From NCBI RefSeq assembly GCF_900142135.1, contig NZ_FQZU01000039.1, forward strand, positions 1 to 55,280: a DNA stretch of 55,280 nucleotides, read 5' to 3'. This DNA is from Desulfatibacillum alkenivorans DSM 16219. GTDB taxonomy: Bacteria; Desulfobacterota; Desulfobacteria; Desulfobacterales; Desulfatibacillaceae. Below the pieces are notes generated by a model, which did no database searches, was not told where the DNA came from, and saw only the letters and a program-made list of their open reading frames with translations. How positions within the stretch are numbered: the first letter of the stretch is position 1; each line of letters starts with the position of its first letter. The translations under genes were made by a program, and so were the position numbers. Positions 45,007 through 52,914 of this stretch are shown one piece after another.

Positions 45007-45357
45007 ATGGAAGAAATGATAGCTTATTGCGGCCTGGATTGCGCCCAATGCCCCTCGTACATCGCCACAAAAAAGGACGACGACGTCATCAGGGCGAAAG
45101 CGGCGGCCTTTTTAAACAAAACCTATGGATTCGACCTGACGCCCGAACAGGTCAACTGCGACGGGTGCCTGCCCAAGGAAGGCCGCAAGCTGGGATATTG
45201 CGCGACTTGCGAAGTGCGGGCCTGCGGCGAAGAAAAAGGCTTGGAGAATTGCGCCCATTGTTCGGACGCGCCTTGCGGCAAGCTGGAGGCTTTTCACAAT
45301 TTTTCCAAATTCGCCAAGGACAATTTCGACAGGGTTCTGCAAAAGCTGCAATCGTGA
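45007..45357 (+). CDS. DUF3795 domain protein
   Basis: A 116-residue cysteine-rich protein. It starts MEEMIAYCGLDCAQCPSY, the typical DUF3795 opening, and carries about eleven cysteines in pairs (CDGC, CATC, CAHC, APC), suggesting a zinc or iron-sulfur site. The function of the family is unknown. AGGAGGAAATGCC lies before the ATG, which begins 11 bp after the sigma factor stop. The pairing suggests a functional link, for example as a metal- or redox-binding partner of the sigma factor, but that is inference. Confidence 0.88.
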   Translation: MEEMIAYCGLDCAQCPSYIATKKDDDVIRAKAAAFLNKTYGFDLTPEQVNCDGCLPKEGRKLGYCATCEVRACGEEKGLENCAHCSDAPCGKLEAFHNFSKFAKDNFDRVLQKLQS

Positions 45358-45675
45358 GAGTGAAGGAGACCATGGGTCGCGGCGGCCTCTCTGTTTTGTT
45401 GGGTTTCGCAGAGTGGCATCCGCCCTTTAATGCGTTTGAACCAGACGCATTCTCCCAGCAGTTTAGAATCCAACTTCAGAGCTTTACCAGCCTGCGTTTC
45501 ATACATAAAAATAGTAGGTGGGTAGAGTTTACGGAGTTTTTTCCACAGAGGCTGTTTTCTTTGCGCCGGGAGCAACACCCGAAGCCAAAAGCATATGAAC
45601 GAAACCAAAAAATATATCTTAAAAAAAGCCCCGGCCGGTTGAACCGGCCGGGCTTTTACGGTTTTTAAAGGAATT
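45358..45675. other. 318-bp convergent intergenic region
   Basis: Apart from the terminator at 45627-45656 I see no gene or clear motif. Open frames here lack ribosome sites and recognisable sequence. Confidence 0.5.
45627..45656. terminator. Strong intrinsic terminator for the FecR-domain gene
   Basis: CCCCGGCCGGTT pairs with AACCGGCCGGG, with a tail of seven T on the minus strand, just downstream of the gene that ends at 45676. The plus strand has a shorter T run, so it may also stop readthrough from the DUF3795 gene. Confidence 0.85.
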
Positions 45676-46737
45676 TTATTCGCAGGGGTTCTTGCTGGTG
45701 AAGGCGCCGGGTTTGGGCATGCCCAGGTCATTGGGCTTGGCGGAGCGGCCGCCGCCCTCCAGGTCGCCGATGCTGCCTTCGTCCACGCCTTCGATGGCCC
45801 GCTGATCTTCAAATTCGTCCATGGCCGTCTGGTACAAGGCGTCCCACTCTTCCACCAAGGCGCCCGCCTCGATGGCGGCTTTTTCCGCGACCTCGGCTGT
45901 CTTGAGCCGTTCCTCAGCCACACGAGCCGCTTCTCTGGCGTCCGCCAAAATCTGCTTGTCAGGCGTCCAATCCTCCAGATACTTGGCGCTGTACAAGGCT
46001 TCCTCGGCTGAGGCTTTGTTGGCGCGGATCCAGGCCAGTTTACGAAGGCTTTCCGCCGCCGCCTGGTCCAGATCCTCTTTTTCGCTGGCCCGTTGGGCCA
46101 CTAAAGCGGCTGTTTTTGCGGCCAGGGCCTTTTTAATGAATTCGTTCTCCTTGGCTGCCGCCGGAGGGACGTTTTCCGCAACGCCCATTTTCCAAGGCCC
46201 GATGGTGAAGCTCCTGTCGCCTTCGTCAAAGGACATGAAAGCCTCCCCTTTGTGATCCAGGGAAATCAAAGCGGCGATGCGCGTGGTCCCGGCGTCCTCT
46301 CTCAGGCCCGAAACCATGGGCGGAACCGCTATTTCAGAACGCATCTGGCGGTAATCGGTTTCTATCCATATTTTTCCCGCATACAGGGTGAAGCGCCGCC
46401 GCGTCTTGTCCGACTGAATCAACGGCAAGCCCTTGCGGGTCCATTGCTTGAACTCCACGGCCGAATAACGGCACAAGGTGACGTTGGTTCCGTCCTCAAA
46501 AACCAGCTCGGCGCTTCCGTCCAGGGTGACAATCTTGTCCCCGGAAAAAATAGGAAGCCCGACCACCACGCCGCCTCCCCACACATCCTGGCCCCGGAGT
46601 ATGACTTCACCTGAAAAAACAGCCACCTTGCCGATGGGCTCCTCTCCCGCAAGAACGGGGCCGGCGCTGGTCAGCATGAGTGTTATGAGAATCAGAAAAA
46701 TGGAAATTTTTCCAAAAATAGTGGAGCTTTTGTTCAT
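45676..46737 (-). CDS. Exported FecR-domain protein
   Basis: A 353-residue protein with a signal peptide (MNKSSTIFGKISIFLILITL...VLAGEEP, cleavage after LAG about residue 30). Residues about 34-150 are a FecR-like beta domain (KVAVFSGEVILRGQDVW, FSGDKIVTLDGSAELVFEDGT). From about 190 to 310 it is a charged, alanine-rich coiled coil. The C-terminal segment ends GAFTSKNPCE. FecR-type domains in exported proteins without an anti-sigma helix are common in Desulfobacterota. Convergent with the sigma gene; a functional link is possible but unshown. Confidence 0.82.
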   Translation of the reverse strand: MNKSSTIFGKISIFLILITLMLTSAGPVLAGEEPIGKVAVFSGEVILRGQDVWGGGVVVGLPIFSGDKIVTLDGSAELVFEDGTNVTLCRYSAVEFKQWTRKGLPLIQSDKTRRRFTLYAGKIWIETDYRQMRSEIAVPPMVSGLREDAGTTRIAALISLDHKGEAFMSFDEGDRSFTIGPWKMGVAENVPPAAAKENEFIKKALAAKTAALVAQRASEKEDLDQAAAESLRKLAWIRANKASAEEALYSAKYLEDWTPDKQILADAREAARVAEERLKTAEVAEKAAIEAGALVEEWDALYQTAMDEFEDQRAIEGVDEGSIGDLEGGGRSAKPNDLGMPKPGAFTSKNPCE

Positions 46738-47078
46738 TTGGCGTCCTCTTTGCGGCTATTTGAAATCATGGGGATCGGCAAATCGAATATTCTAAGAGAC
46801 TGGTAATAATGCTGAATACTATTGATGCATATCCGGGTCAAGCCCTTTTTCCACACTTGGCAAGTATTTGACAATGCCAGGAAAACCTGCTACAAAAATT
46901 TAGTTCCACGAGCGGTCAGTTATTTTCCCCAATACACAATCACGCTTCTTATTGCGCCACGACCGTTTAGACGGGTGCGTCCAATGGGAGCGGCGTCTGT
47001 TTAACTTTGTTTATTCATTGGGGATGAACCTTAAAAAAGACCAATAAGGCGAAGGCCGCCGCCAGTCAAGGAGAAGCC
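46738..47078. other. 341-bp intergenic region with divergent promoter space
   Basis: It holds the promoter candidate at 46868-46896 and the leader of the PAS protein gene. No gene is seen. Confidence 0.5.
46868..46896 (+). promoter_or_regulatory. Candidate sigma-70 promoter for the PAS protein gene
   Basis: TTGACA at 46868-46873, exactly 17 bases, then TACAAA at 46891-46896. The -35 is perfect consensus. It is about 180 bp upstream of the start at 47079. Confidence 0.5.
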
Positions 47079-48254
47079 TTGTCATCGGACCGGGAATCCC
47101 TATTTGAAAGGCTGGAGTCCTGCGAGACCCGCCTGCATATGGAAAGCATGCGCAGGCAGGCCGCCCAGGAAGCCTGGGAGATCAGCGAAGCCCGCTATCA
47201 GTCCTTGATAGAGGGGATGGAGGATATCGTCTTCACTCTGGACTCGCAGGGGGAGATCATCCAGGTGAATCAGGCGGTGGAAAGGGCCTTGGGCTATTCG
47301 CCGGACGAGCTGATAGGGAGGCGTTTGTCCGAGTTTATTCTGGAACCGGATCAGGAGCGGGCGGTCAACCAGTTGAGCCGGGTGTTCGTCCATTCACCCC
47401 AAGCGGGCGAGTACAGGGCCTTGGACAAGAACGGTGCGCCGGTCTGGTTCCGGGTGACCGGATCGCCGGTTCATGTCATGACCGGCGCCGGCGGAGTTCG
47501 TTGCATTGCATCGGAGATCACCAGAGAAAGGATGCAACAGCAGGAGTTGGTGTGGTCCCGTCAGATGGCGTCGGCCGGGCAGCAGGCCGTATTTCTGGCC
47601 CGGGAGTTCTGTCTTGTCTGGCGGGAAGCCCAGGACCATATGTCCTCGCTGGATAATATGGTCAAGGAAGAGCCTGAGTTGGGGCCTTTCTGGACCAGAT
47701 TCACCGAGGCCGCCGCACGCCTGAAAGACGCGGCGAAAATGATCGCCTCCCTGGACCCGGCCGTCAATGAAATGCTCAGGGCTGTCAACCTGAATCAAAG
47801 CATTGTCAACGTGTTCCGGCTTTTCAGATCCAGGTTCGATCGAAAAGGCATCCGCACTACGCTTAGCCTTTCCACCCAGATTCCGTTTACCATGGCATGG
47901 TCCAAAAGGATGGAGCACGCTCTGTTTGTTTTATTGAATCACGCCTGCGCCGCCGTGGAAAGCAAAATGAGGTCGCCCGAGGCGCCCGGAGAAATCAGTG
48001 TGACTTCCCGAAGAAAAAAGGATAGAATTATTATCGAGTTGTCCGACAACGGCCCGGGTTTGTCCAGGGAGGACTGCCATCGCATTTTTGATTTCAATTA
48101 TTTGCGCCCCGGGGGAGGGGCCGAAGAAGTCGGCGGCCTTCACATGCCCTGGTCCATTATTGCGGACCACGGAGGCTCGTTAAAGGCCGGAGCCTCTCCC
48201 GAGGGCGGCGCCTTGTTCACCATAGAGCTTCCGGTGCGGCGTCCCGGCGCCTGA
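47079..48254 (+). CDS. PAS-domain sensor, degenerate histidine kinase
   Basis: A 391-residue protein. A short coiled coil (about 1-30) precedes a PAS domain (about 35-145, IIQVNQAVERALGYSPDEL). Where kinases have IAHEINNP it reads FLAREFCLV, with Arg at the phospho-acceptor position. The ATPase domain keeps DNGPGLS but has LLNHACAAV in the N box (Asn replaced by His) and no GLGL box. Kinase activity is therefore doubtful. The start is TTG at 47079, six bases after AAGGAG. The receiver gene starts 31 bp downstream. Confidence 0.82.
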   Translation: MSSDRESLFERLESCETRLHMESMRRQAAQEAWEISEARYQSLIEGMEDIVFTLDSQGEIIQVNQAVERALGYSPDELIGRRLSEFILEPDQERAVNQLSRVFVHSPQAGEYRALDKNGAPVWFRVTGSPVHVMTGAGGVRCIASEITRERMQQQELVWSRQMASAGQQAVFLAREFCLVWREAQDHMSSLDNMVKEEPELGPFWTRFTEAAARLKDAAKMIASLDPAVNEMLRAVNLNQSIVNVFRLFRSRFDRKGIRTTLSLSTQIPFTMAWSKRMEHALFVLLNHACAAVESKMRSPEAPGEISVTSRRKKDRIIIELSDNGPGLSREDCHRIFDFNYLRPGGGAEEVGGLHMPWSIIADHGGSLKAGASPEGGALFTIELPVRRPGA

Positions 48255-48285
48255 TCCCAATTATTCACGTTTTTTAGGACGCGTT

Positions 48286-48834
48286 ATGCCTGATTATTCA
48301 ATACTGCTGGTAGAGGATGATTATTATATCAGAAACGCCATCGCGCGGGATTTGCAATCAAGGGGGTACGGGGTCGCGGCGGCCTCCGGCGGGGAGGCGG
48401 CCTTGGAGCTGTTGGCCGTGCAATCCTTTGATCTGGTTCTGACTGACCTTGTCATGGAACAGGTGGACGGGCTGGAGGTGCTTAAGGCGGCGAAAAGCCG
48501 CCATCCCGACGCCATGGTGATTATCCTCACCGGATACGGCAAGGTGTCCATCGCCATTGATGCGTTGAGGCTGGGCGCGGACGATTTTCTCCTCAAACCC
48601 GCCGAACCCGAAGAAATTCACTTTCGCGTGGAAAAATGCCTGCAAAAGAGGGAGTTCAGGCTAAGAATCCGGGCTTATGAGGAAATCCTGCCCATCTGCT
48701 GCGAGTGCAAAAAAATCCGGGACGACCGGGGCAGAGAGCCAGGCGCCGGAGACTGGATGGATCTGGAGGATTACCTGGTGGAACGCGAAAAGATCAACGT
48801 GGATGCAACCCTATGCCCCGCCTGCGGAGGCTGA
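48286..48834 (+). CDS. Receiver-domain protein with C-terminal CKKI zinc-like module
   Basis: A 182-residue protein. Residues 1-125 are a receiver with the acidic trio EDD at 10-12, phospho-acceptor D54 in VLTDLVMEQ, LTGYG and LLKPAEP. The tail has LPICCECKKIRDDRG and, after DWMDLEDYL, LCPACGG, so two CxxC pairs. It is a paralogue of 16550-17137, down to the receiver phrase TDLVM and EEIHFRVEKCL. It lacks the extra C-terminal helix of that protein. Output is presumably through the zinc module; DNA-binding motifs are absent. Probably co-transcribed with the upstream PAS gene. Confidence 0.86.
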   Translation: MPDYSILLVEDDYYIRNAIARDLQSRGYGVAAASGGEAALELLAVQSFDLVLTDLVMEQVDGLEVLKAAKSRHPDAMVIILTGYGKVSIAIDALRLGADDFLLKPAEPEEIHFRVEKCLQKREFRLRIRAYEEILPICCECKKIRDDRGREPGAGDWMDLEDYLVEREKINVDATLCPACGG

Positions 48835-48940
48835 GGAATCGGAGAACGGCATTAGCCTTCCCTTAGCCCTGAACCGTCCTGACGCAGTCTGAAAGCGGGT
48901 CTTTTTTTAATTGCAATTTTACCAGACGAGGAGATTTACT

Positions 48941-49993
48941 ATGAAAAAGGCCTTGATTCTCCTGGCGCTTCTGGCGGCCGCCTTTTTAGCGGCCGCCCCT
49001 TTGTGCATGGCCGAAACCCAATATGGAGAATGGGAATTGGTCATGGATAAAAACGGCATCAAAGCCTATTCCCGCAAGGTGGAGGGGTCGGGGATCTTTG
49101 AATTCCGTGCAGTGGCCGTAGTTGACGCTCCCATCGAAGTGGTGGGCGAAACCCTGCGGGACGTTCCCGCCTGCGCCGATTGGCTTCCCTATTGCCAGGA
49201 AGCCCGCCTGCTGGAAATGACGGACCGGAACCACTTTTCCACATACAATATGTTTAATCTGCCCTGGCCCCTGAAAGACCGGGACCTTGCTTTGGGGACG
49301 GACACGGAGTACGACCTCGTCCATGGCCGCGCCGTGTCGAATTTTCGCAACATTGTCACTCCCGCCTGCCCGGAAAGCGACGACTACATCCGCATGCCTT
49401 CCCTGAAAGGGCAATACGTCTTTGAATTCATCACCCGGGAGAGGACCGGCATTATCCAGACCTACCGGGCGGACCTGGCCGGGGCCATTCCGGACTGGAT
49501 GGCCAACATCGCCACCAAGTACATGATGTACGACACTTTCATGAACTTGAAGGCCTTGTTTAAAAAGGAAAAGTACATCGAGGCCGCCAAGCAGTCCCCG
49601 GATCGTGAAGTCTGCCTGAACATTCTGGAGAACAAAAAACGGGTCAAGGAAATCCTGGTGGCCCGGCTCAGGGAATTCATCCAGGACCAGGATTTTATTG
49701 AAATGATCCTGGCCGACCGCGATATCGACGGCGTGCTGCTTTCGGACAACGGCAGGACCAGCGAAACCATTCTCTACGGATGGGGCTCGGACGAAAGCAA
49801 AAAGACGGCGGTCCAGGGGATTTTGCGCGCCTATTTAACCGCACAGGGGCAGTGCGAAGAAACCATCGAGGCCGCGGTCAAGGATGACCTGCTGGTGGAA
49901 ACCATCCTTCACGGGCCTGACCAGGCCGGCCAAACGTCGCCCAAAATCATCGAGACCTACCTCAAACGGAACAGCGTCGTCGCCAGCAATTAG
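48941..49993 (+). CDS. Exported START-domain protein
   Basis: A 350-residue protein. Signal peptide at residues 1-24 (ends CMAETQ). Residues about 26-215 form a START/Bet v1-like lipid-binding fold: GEWELVMDKNGIKAYSRKVEGSGIFEFRAV, DVPACADWLPYC, FNLPWPLKDRDL and TGIIQTYRADLAGAIPDWMAN, a typical START end. The last 130 residues are helical and unassigned. It probably binds or moves lipid in the periplasm. GAGGAGATTTACT precedes the ATG. Adjacent to a convergent acyl-CoA synthetase gene. Confidence 0.85.
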   Translation: MKKALILLALLAAAFLAAAPLCMAETQYGEWELVMDKNGIKAYSRKVEGSGIFEFRAVAVVDAPIEVVGETLRDVPACADWLPYCQEARLLEMTDRNHFSTYNMFNLPWPLKDRDLALGTDTEYDLVHGRAVSNFRNIVTPACPESDDYIRMPSLKGQYVFEFITRERTGIIQTYRADLAGAIPDWMANIATKYMMYDTFMNLKALFKKEKYIEAAKQSPDREVCLNILENKKRVKEILVARLREFIQDQDFIEMILADRDIDGVLLSDNGRTSETILYGWGSDESKKTAVQGILRAYLTAQGQCEETIEAAVKDDLLVETILHGPDQAGQTSPKIIETYLKRNSVVASN

Positions 49994-50003
49994 CTCAATA
50001 TGC

Positions 50004-50043
50004 GCGGGGGATCGCACCCTTATCCAAGGGGGCGATCCCCCGC
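50004..50043. terminator. Hairpin between convergent START-domain and acyl-CoA synthetase genes
   Basis: GCGGGGGATCGC at 50004-50015 pairs exactly with GCGATCCCCCGC at 50032-50043. There is no T run on either strand, so it may act with Rho or only protect 3' ends. Confidence 0.5.
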
Positions 50044-50055
50044 TGTTCACTCGCT

Positions 50056-51855
50056 TTATTCCTTATACAAATCCTCTATCGCGTCATTGTACTTGTCGAA
50101 AACAGCCTTCCTTTTCAACTTCATGGTCTGGGTGAGCATGCCGTTGTCCAGGGTGAAGTCGTCGGCCAGAAAGATGAACTTTTTCGGAATTTCGTATCCG
50201 CCGTACTTGCCTTTCAAGGAAGCCGTAATTTCGGCGGCGATCATGTCCGTGATTTCCTTGTTTTCAACCAGGTCAAAGGGATCGGCGGACAAGCCTTTTT
50301 GCCGGGCGTAATCGCCCAGGACCTCGAAATCCGGAACCACCAGGCAGACGTTGTATTTTTTGCCTTCCCCGGAGAGCATGGCGTTGGCCACGTTGGGCAG
50401 CAGCCGGATGTCCTCCTCGATGGCGCCGGGATAGACGTATTTTCCGTTTTGCAGCTTGTATTCTTCCTTGATCCGGCCGGTGATGAACAGGAAGCCATCC
50501 TCGTCGATCCTGCCCCGGTCGCCGGTGCGGAATCCGCCGTGGGCGGTCATGGCCGCTGCGGTGGCCTCGGGCTTGTTGTGGTAGCCCTGCATGACGTTGG
50601 GGCCGTATACGATGATCTCGCCGTCGTCGCCGATGGTGTCCACGCCCGATTGATCAATGACCACCTTGACGTTTTCGATGGGCCTGCCCACGCTGCCCAC
50701 TTTATAGGCCGAAAAACAGTTCATGCTGACGGCCGGCGAGGTCTCGCTGAGTCCGTAGCAGTCGAATACGGGCACCCCAATGTCCGCAAAAAAGTGGGAG
50801 ATTTCCGGATTCATCAAGGCGCTGCCCGTCAGGGCGCCCTGGAGGCGTCCGCCGAACTTGTCCCGGATTTTTTGAAAGACAATCTTGTCCGCCAGCTTGA
50901 ATTTCAGGTTCACCAAAAAACTGGACTTGCCTTCCGCGGCCAACTCCCGCTTTTCCCTGGCCGCTTTTACGCCCATGTCAAACAGGGCTTTGGGCAGGCC
51001 CCCGGTTTCCGCCATTTTGGCCTGCAGGCCGTCGTAAATCTTGTTGAACACCCTGGGCACGGCGATCATAAAGGTCGGACGGACAAGGGCCAGATCGTCA
51101 GCCAGCGTCTCTACGGACTCCATGAACCCGATGGAACCGCCGAACTGCATCCAGTTGTAAAGCTCGGCCGTCTGGCCGTAGGAATGAGCCCACGGCAGAA
51201 TGGACAGGCTGCGGGCTTGCTCGGTCAATGCCTCGGTGAAAAGGTGATACCCCCCTGCGGCGTTGGAGGAAAAGTTCTGGTGGGTCAAAAGCACGCCCTT
51301 GGGCTCTCCCGTGGTGCCGGAGGTGTATACCAGGGCGGCCACGTCGTATTTGTCCGGTTTGATGGATTCCACGGGATTTTTCGCGCCCAAGGCTTCCAAC
51401 TCGCCCAGGGAGGCTTCGCCCTGGGTTTCGATGATGAAAATCCTTTCCAAACCCGGCGTGCGGTCGGCGAAGGCGGAAACCTTCTCAAATATTGCGGGCT
51501 TGGACACGATCAAAATCTTCACGCCGCTGTCCCGTATGATGTATTCCCAGGTGCTTTCCAACTCAGCCTCGTACATGGGAACGAACCGGGCGCCGGCGCC
51601 GTAGGTTGCAAACGCGCTGATAGCCCATTCCGGCCTGTTGTTGCCGATGAATCCCACCACGTCGTTTTTTCCCACGCCCATCTGCACCAGACCGGCCCGC
51701 AGGTTATCCACACGGGCTCCGGCCTCGCCGTAGGTCATCCAGTCCAGCCCGGTTTTCTCCTTATTTTTTACTCCGAAAAGGGGGTTGTCTTTAAATCGCT
51801 TCACTGCATCTTCAAACAGATCCACTAAATTGTTCGGGGTTTCATATCTCTCCAT
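50056..51855 (-). CDS. Long-chain acyl-CoA synthetase (AMP-forming)
   Basis: A 599-residue ANL-family enzyme. The P-loop is YTSGTTGEPKG near residue 177, then YGLSETSPAVS near 370 and TGDRGRIDEDGFLFITGRIKE near 445-470 with the A8 hinge. The GRIKEEYKLQNGKYV segment matches long-chain, FadD15-like synthetases. It charges fatty acids with CoA through an acyl-adenylate, feeding the acyl-CoA dehydrogenase and ETF route. GGAGGAGC precedes the ATG at 51855. A short frame overlaps its start upstream. Confidence 0.94.
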   Translation of the reverse strand: MERYETPNNLVDLFEDAVKRFKDNPLFGVKNKEKTGLDWMTYGEAGARVDNLRAGLVQMGVGKNDVVGFIGNNRPEWAISAFATYGAGARFVPMYEAELESTWEYIIRDSGVKILIVSKPAIFEKVSAFADRTPGLERIFIIETQGEASLGELEALGAKNPVESIKPDKYDVAALVYTSGTTGEPKGVLLTHQNFSSNAAGGYHLFTEALTEQARSLSILPWAHSYGQTAELYNWMQFGGSIGFMESVETLADDLALVRPTFMIAVPRVFNKIYDGLQAKMAETGGLPKALFDMGVKAAREKRELAAEGKSSFLVNLKFKLADKIVFQKIRDKFGGRLQGALTGSALMNPEISHFFADIGVPVFDCYGLSETSPAVSMNCFSAYKVGSVGRPIENVKVVIDQSGVDTIGDDGEIIVYGPNVMQGYHNKPEATAAAMTAHGGFRTGDRGRIDEDGFLFITGRIKEEYKLQNGKYVYPGAIEEDIRLLPNVANAMLSGEGKKYNVCLVVPDFEVLGDYARQKGLSADPFDLVENKEITDMIAAEITASLKGKYGGYEIPKKFIFLADDFTLDNGMLTQTMKLKRKAVFDKYNDAIEDLYKE

Positions 51856-52052
51856 GCCTGCTCCTCCAAATCGTTTTGCCGGAACAACGCCATTAGTCCG
51901 GCGAATAGTAACTGACGAAATACAAACCTGCGGTTGTGATGCCGGGCATCGGCATTTTCAATAAGCCGGTTCATCCCCCGTTCAACATAATCGCGGTTCC
52001 ATATTTCCTGCTCCTCCGGGGCCGAAACCAAGGGCGGCGTCCCCTCCTGCAA
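51825..52052 (-). CDS. Possible small protein overlapping the acyl-CoA synthetase start
   Basis: A 75-codon frame whose 3' end overlaps the acyl-CoA synthetase start by 31 bp. The product has a charged N-terminal half and one hydrophobic stretch (RQLLFAGLMALF). A shorter start at the MNRLIENAD methionine is possible. The codon pattern is reasonable, but I do not recognise a family and the ribosome site is weak. It could equally be untranslated leader of the synthetase gene. Confidence 0.35.
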   Translation of the reverse strand: MQEGTPPLVSAPEEQEIWNRDYVERGMNRLIENADARHHNRRFVFRQLLFAGLMALFRQNDLEEQAWRDMKPRTI

Positions 52053-52182
52053 ACCGACCGGGAGAAAAGGCGTTTGGAAGAGCTATGAACAGACGGACAA
52101 CCCCGGGAAAAACCCGCCTTAAGAGCAAGATTCAGGGCCGAACGTCCACAAATTTCAAAGCACGAAATTGGCCGAACGTCAA

Positions 52183-52206
52183 GGAATCTGCAACGGAATC
52201 TGCAAC
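52183..52206. repeat. Tandem 12-bp repeat, two copies
   Basis: GGAATCTGCAAC is repeated directly twice at 52183-52194 and 52195-52206. Confidence 0.8.
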
Positions 52207-52387
52207 GGGATTATACAGGATTGGAGGTTTTCTTTTTGCATTTAAACCCACGCCGAACGATTTAAAAAGAACCAAGCGTAGAAAATCGAATTTTGCCGTT
52301 ATGCGATTCCCATGCGTGGCAAGTGCGCCGCTTGCCGCGTCAGAAATGGTGGGACGCCGCTTGCCGCGCACGGCTTGTTGTCGGCTG

Positions 52388-52416
52388 GCCCAGGCAAGGC
52401 CGTTATTTGCCTGGGC
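52388..52416. repeat. Perfect 10-bp inverted repeat (hairpin)
   Basis: GCCCAGGCAA at 52388-52397 is the exact reverse complement of TTGCCTGGGC at 52407-52416. Confidence 0.75.
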
Positions 52417-52914
52417 GCGTAAGCGCAAAAGGCGCCGCCCATATTGATTGTCGATATTGTCAACGGCTGGCGGGCGAACAATCCCATTCAAATCCATGTT
52501 TTTGCGTAGTCGCGAGGTCTCCTCGCATGGTAGTTGCGGGGTTCCCGCGCACAATAGAGGCGCAATAGGTGCGTCCTTTCCGGCCGTCATTCCCAAGCGT
52601 CTTTGTCGGGAATCCAGCTTCTCATTTTTTTTTGTTCGGATGCTTCGCGTGGGAATGAATATTGAACTATCTGAAATTATAGCAAATAAATGTATCTATG
52701 ACGCTTTTGAACGCCGTCGGCGGCAATGGAGCACAAAAAAAGCAGGGCAAGCCCTGAATCTACGCTGTTCCCACAAGTCCATGGGCCAATTGGGACATGC
52801 TGCGGCAAATGCCGCCCACAGGGGGGCGCGCCAACATTGCCTTTTATGCCGCAAAGGATTCATTTAGATGTAGCGACAGGCCCCCGTGCCTGTCCGAACC
52901 GCGCTCTGCGCAGC

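Larger units (their letters stand above)
52053..52914. other. 862-bp non-coding region with several small repeats
   Basis: No frame has a ribosome site and a recognisable product. Structures seen: a tandem 12-bp repeat at 52183-52206, a direct repeat CGCCGCTTGCCGCG at 52326-52339 and 52355-52368, a perfect hairpin at 52388-52416, a GTCATTCCC/GGGAAT palindrome near 52588-52615 and a GACAGGC/GCCTGTC hairpin near 52875. It looks like accumulated small mobile repeats. Confidence 0.55.

Noticed and set aside
45294-45923. A 209-codon minus-strand frame covering the DUF3795 3' end
   Set aside because: It overlaps two better-supported genes and a strong terminator and has no ribosome site.
52085-52447. 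A 120-codon plus-strand frame, basic and with an ESAT-ESAT repeat
   Set aside because: The repeat is a 12-bp DNA tandem duplication; the rest has no motif, and alternative frames of similar length overlap it.
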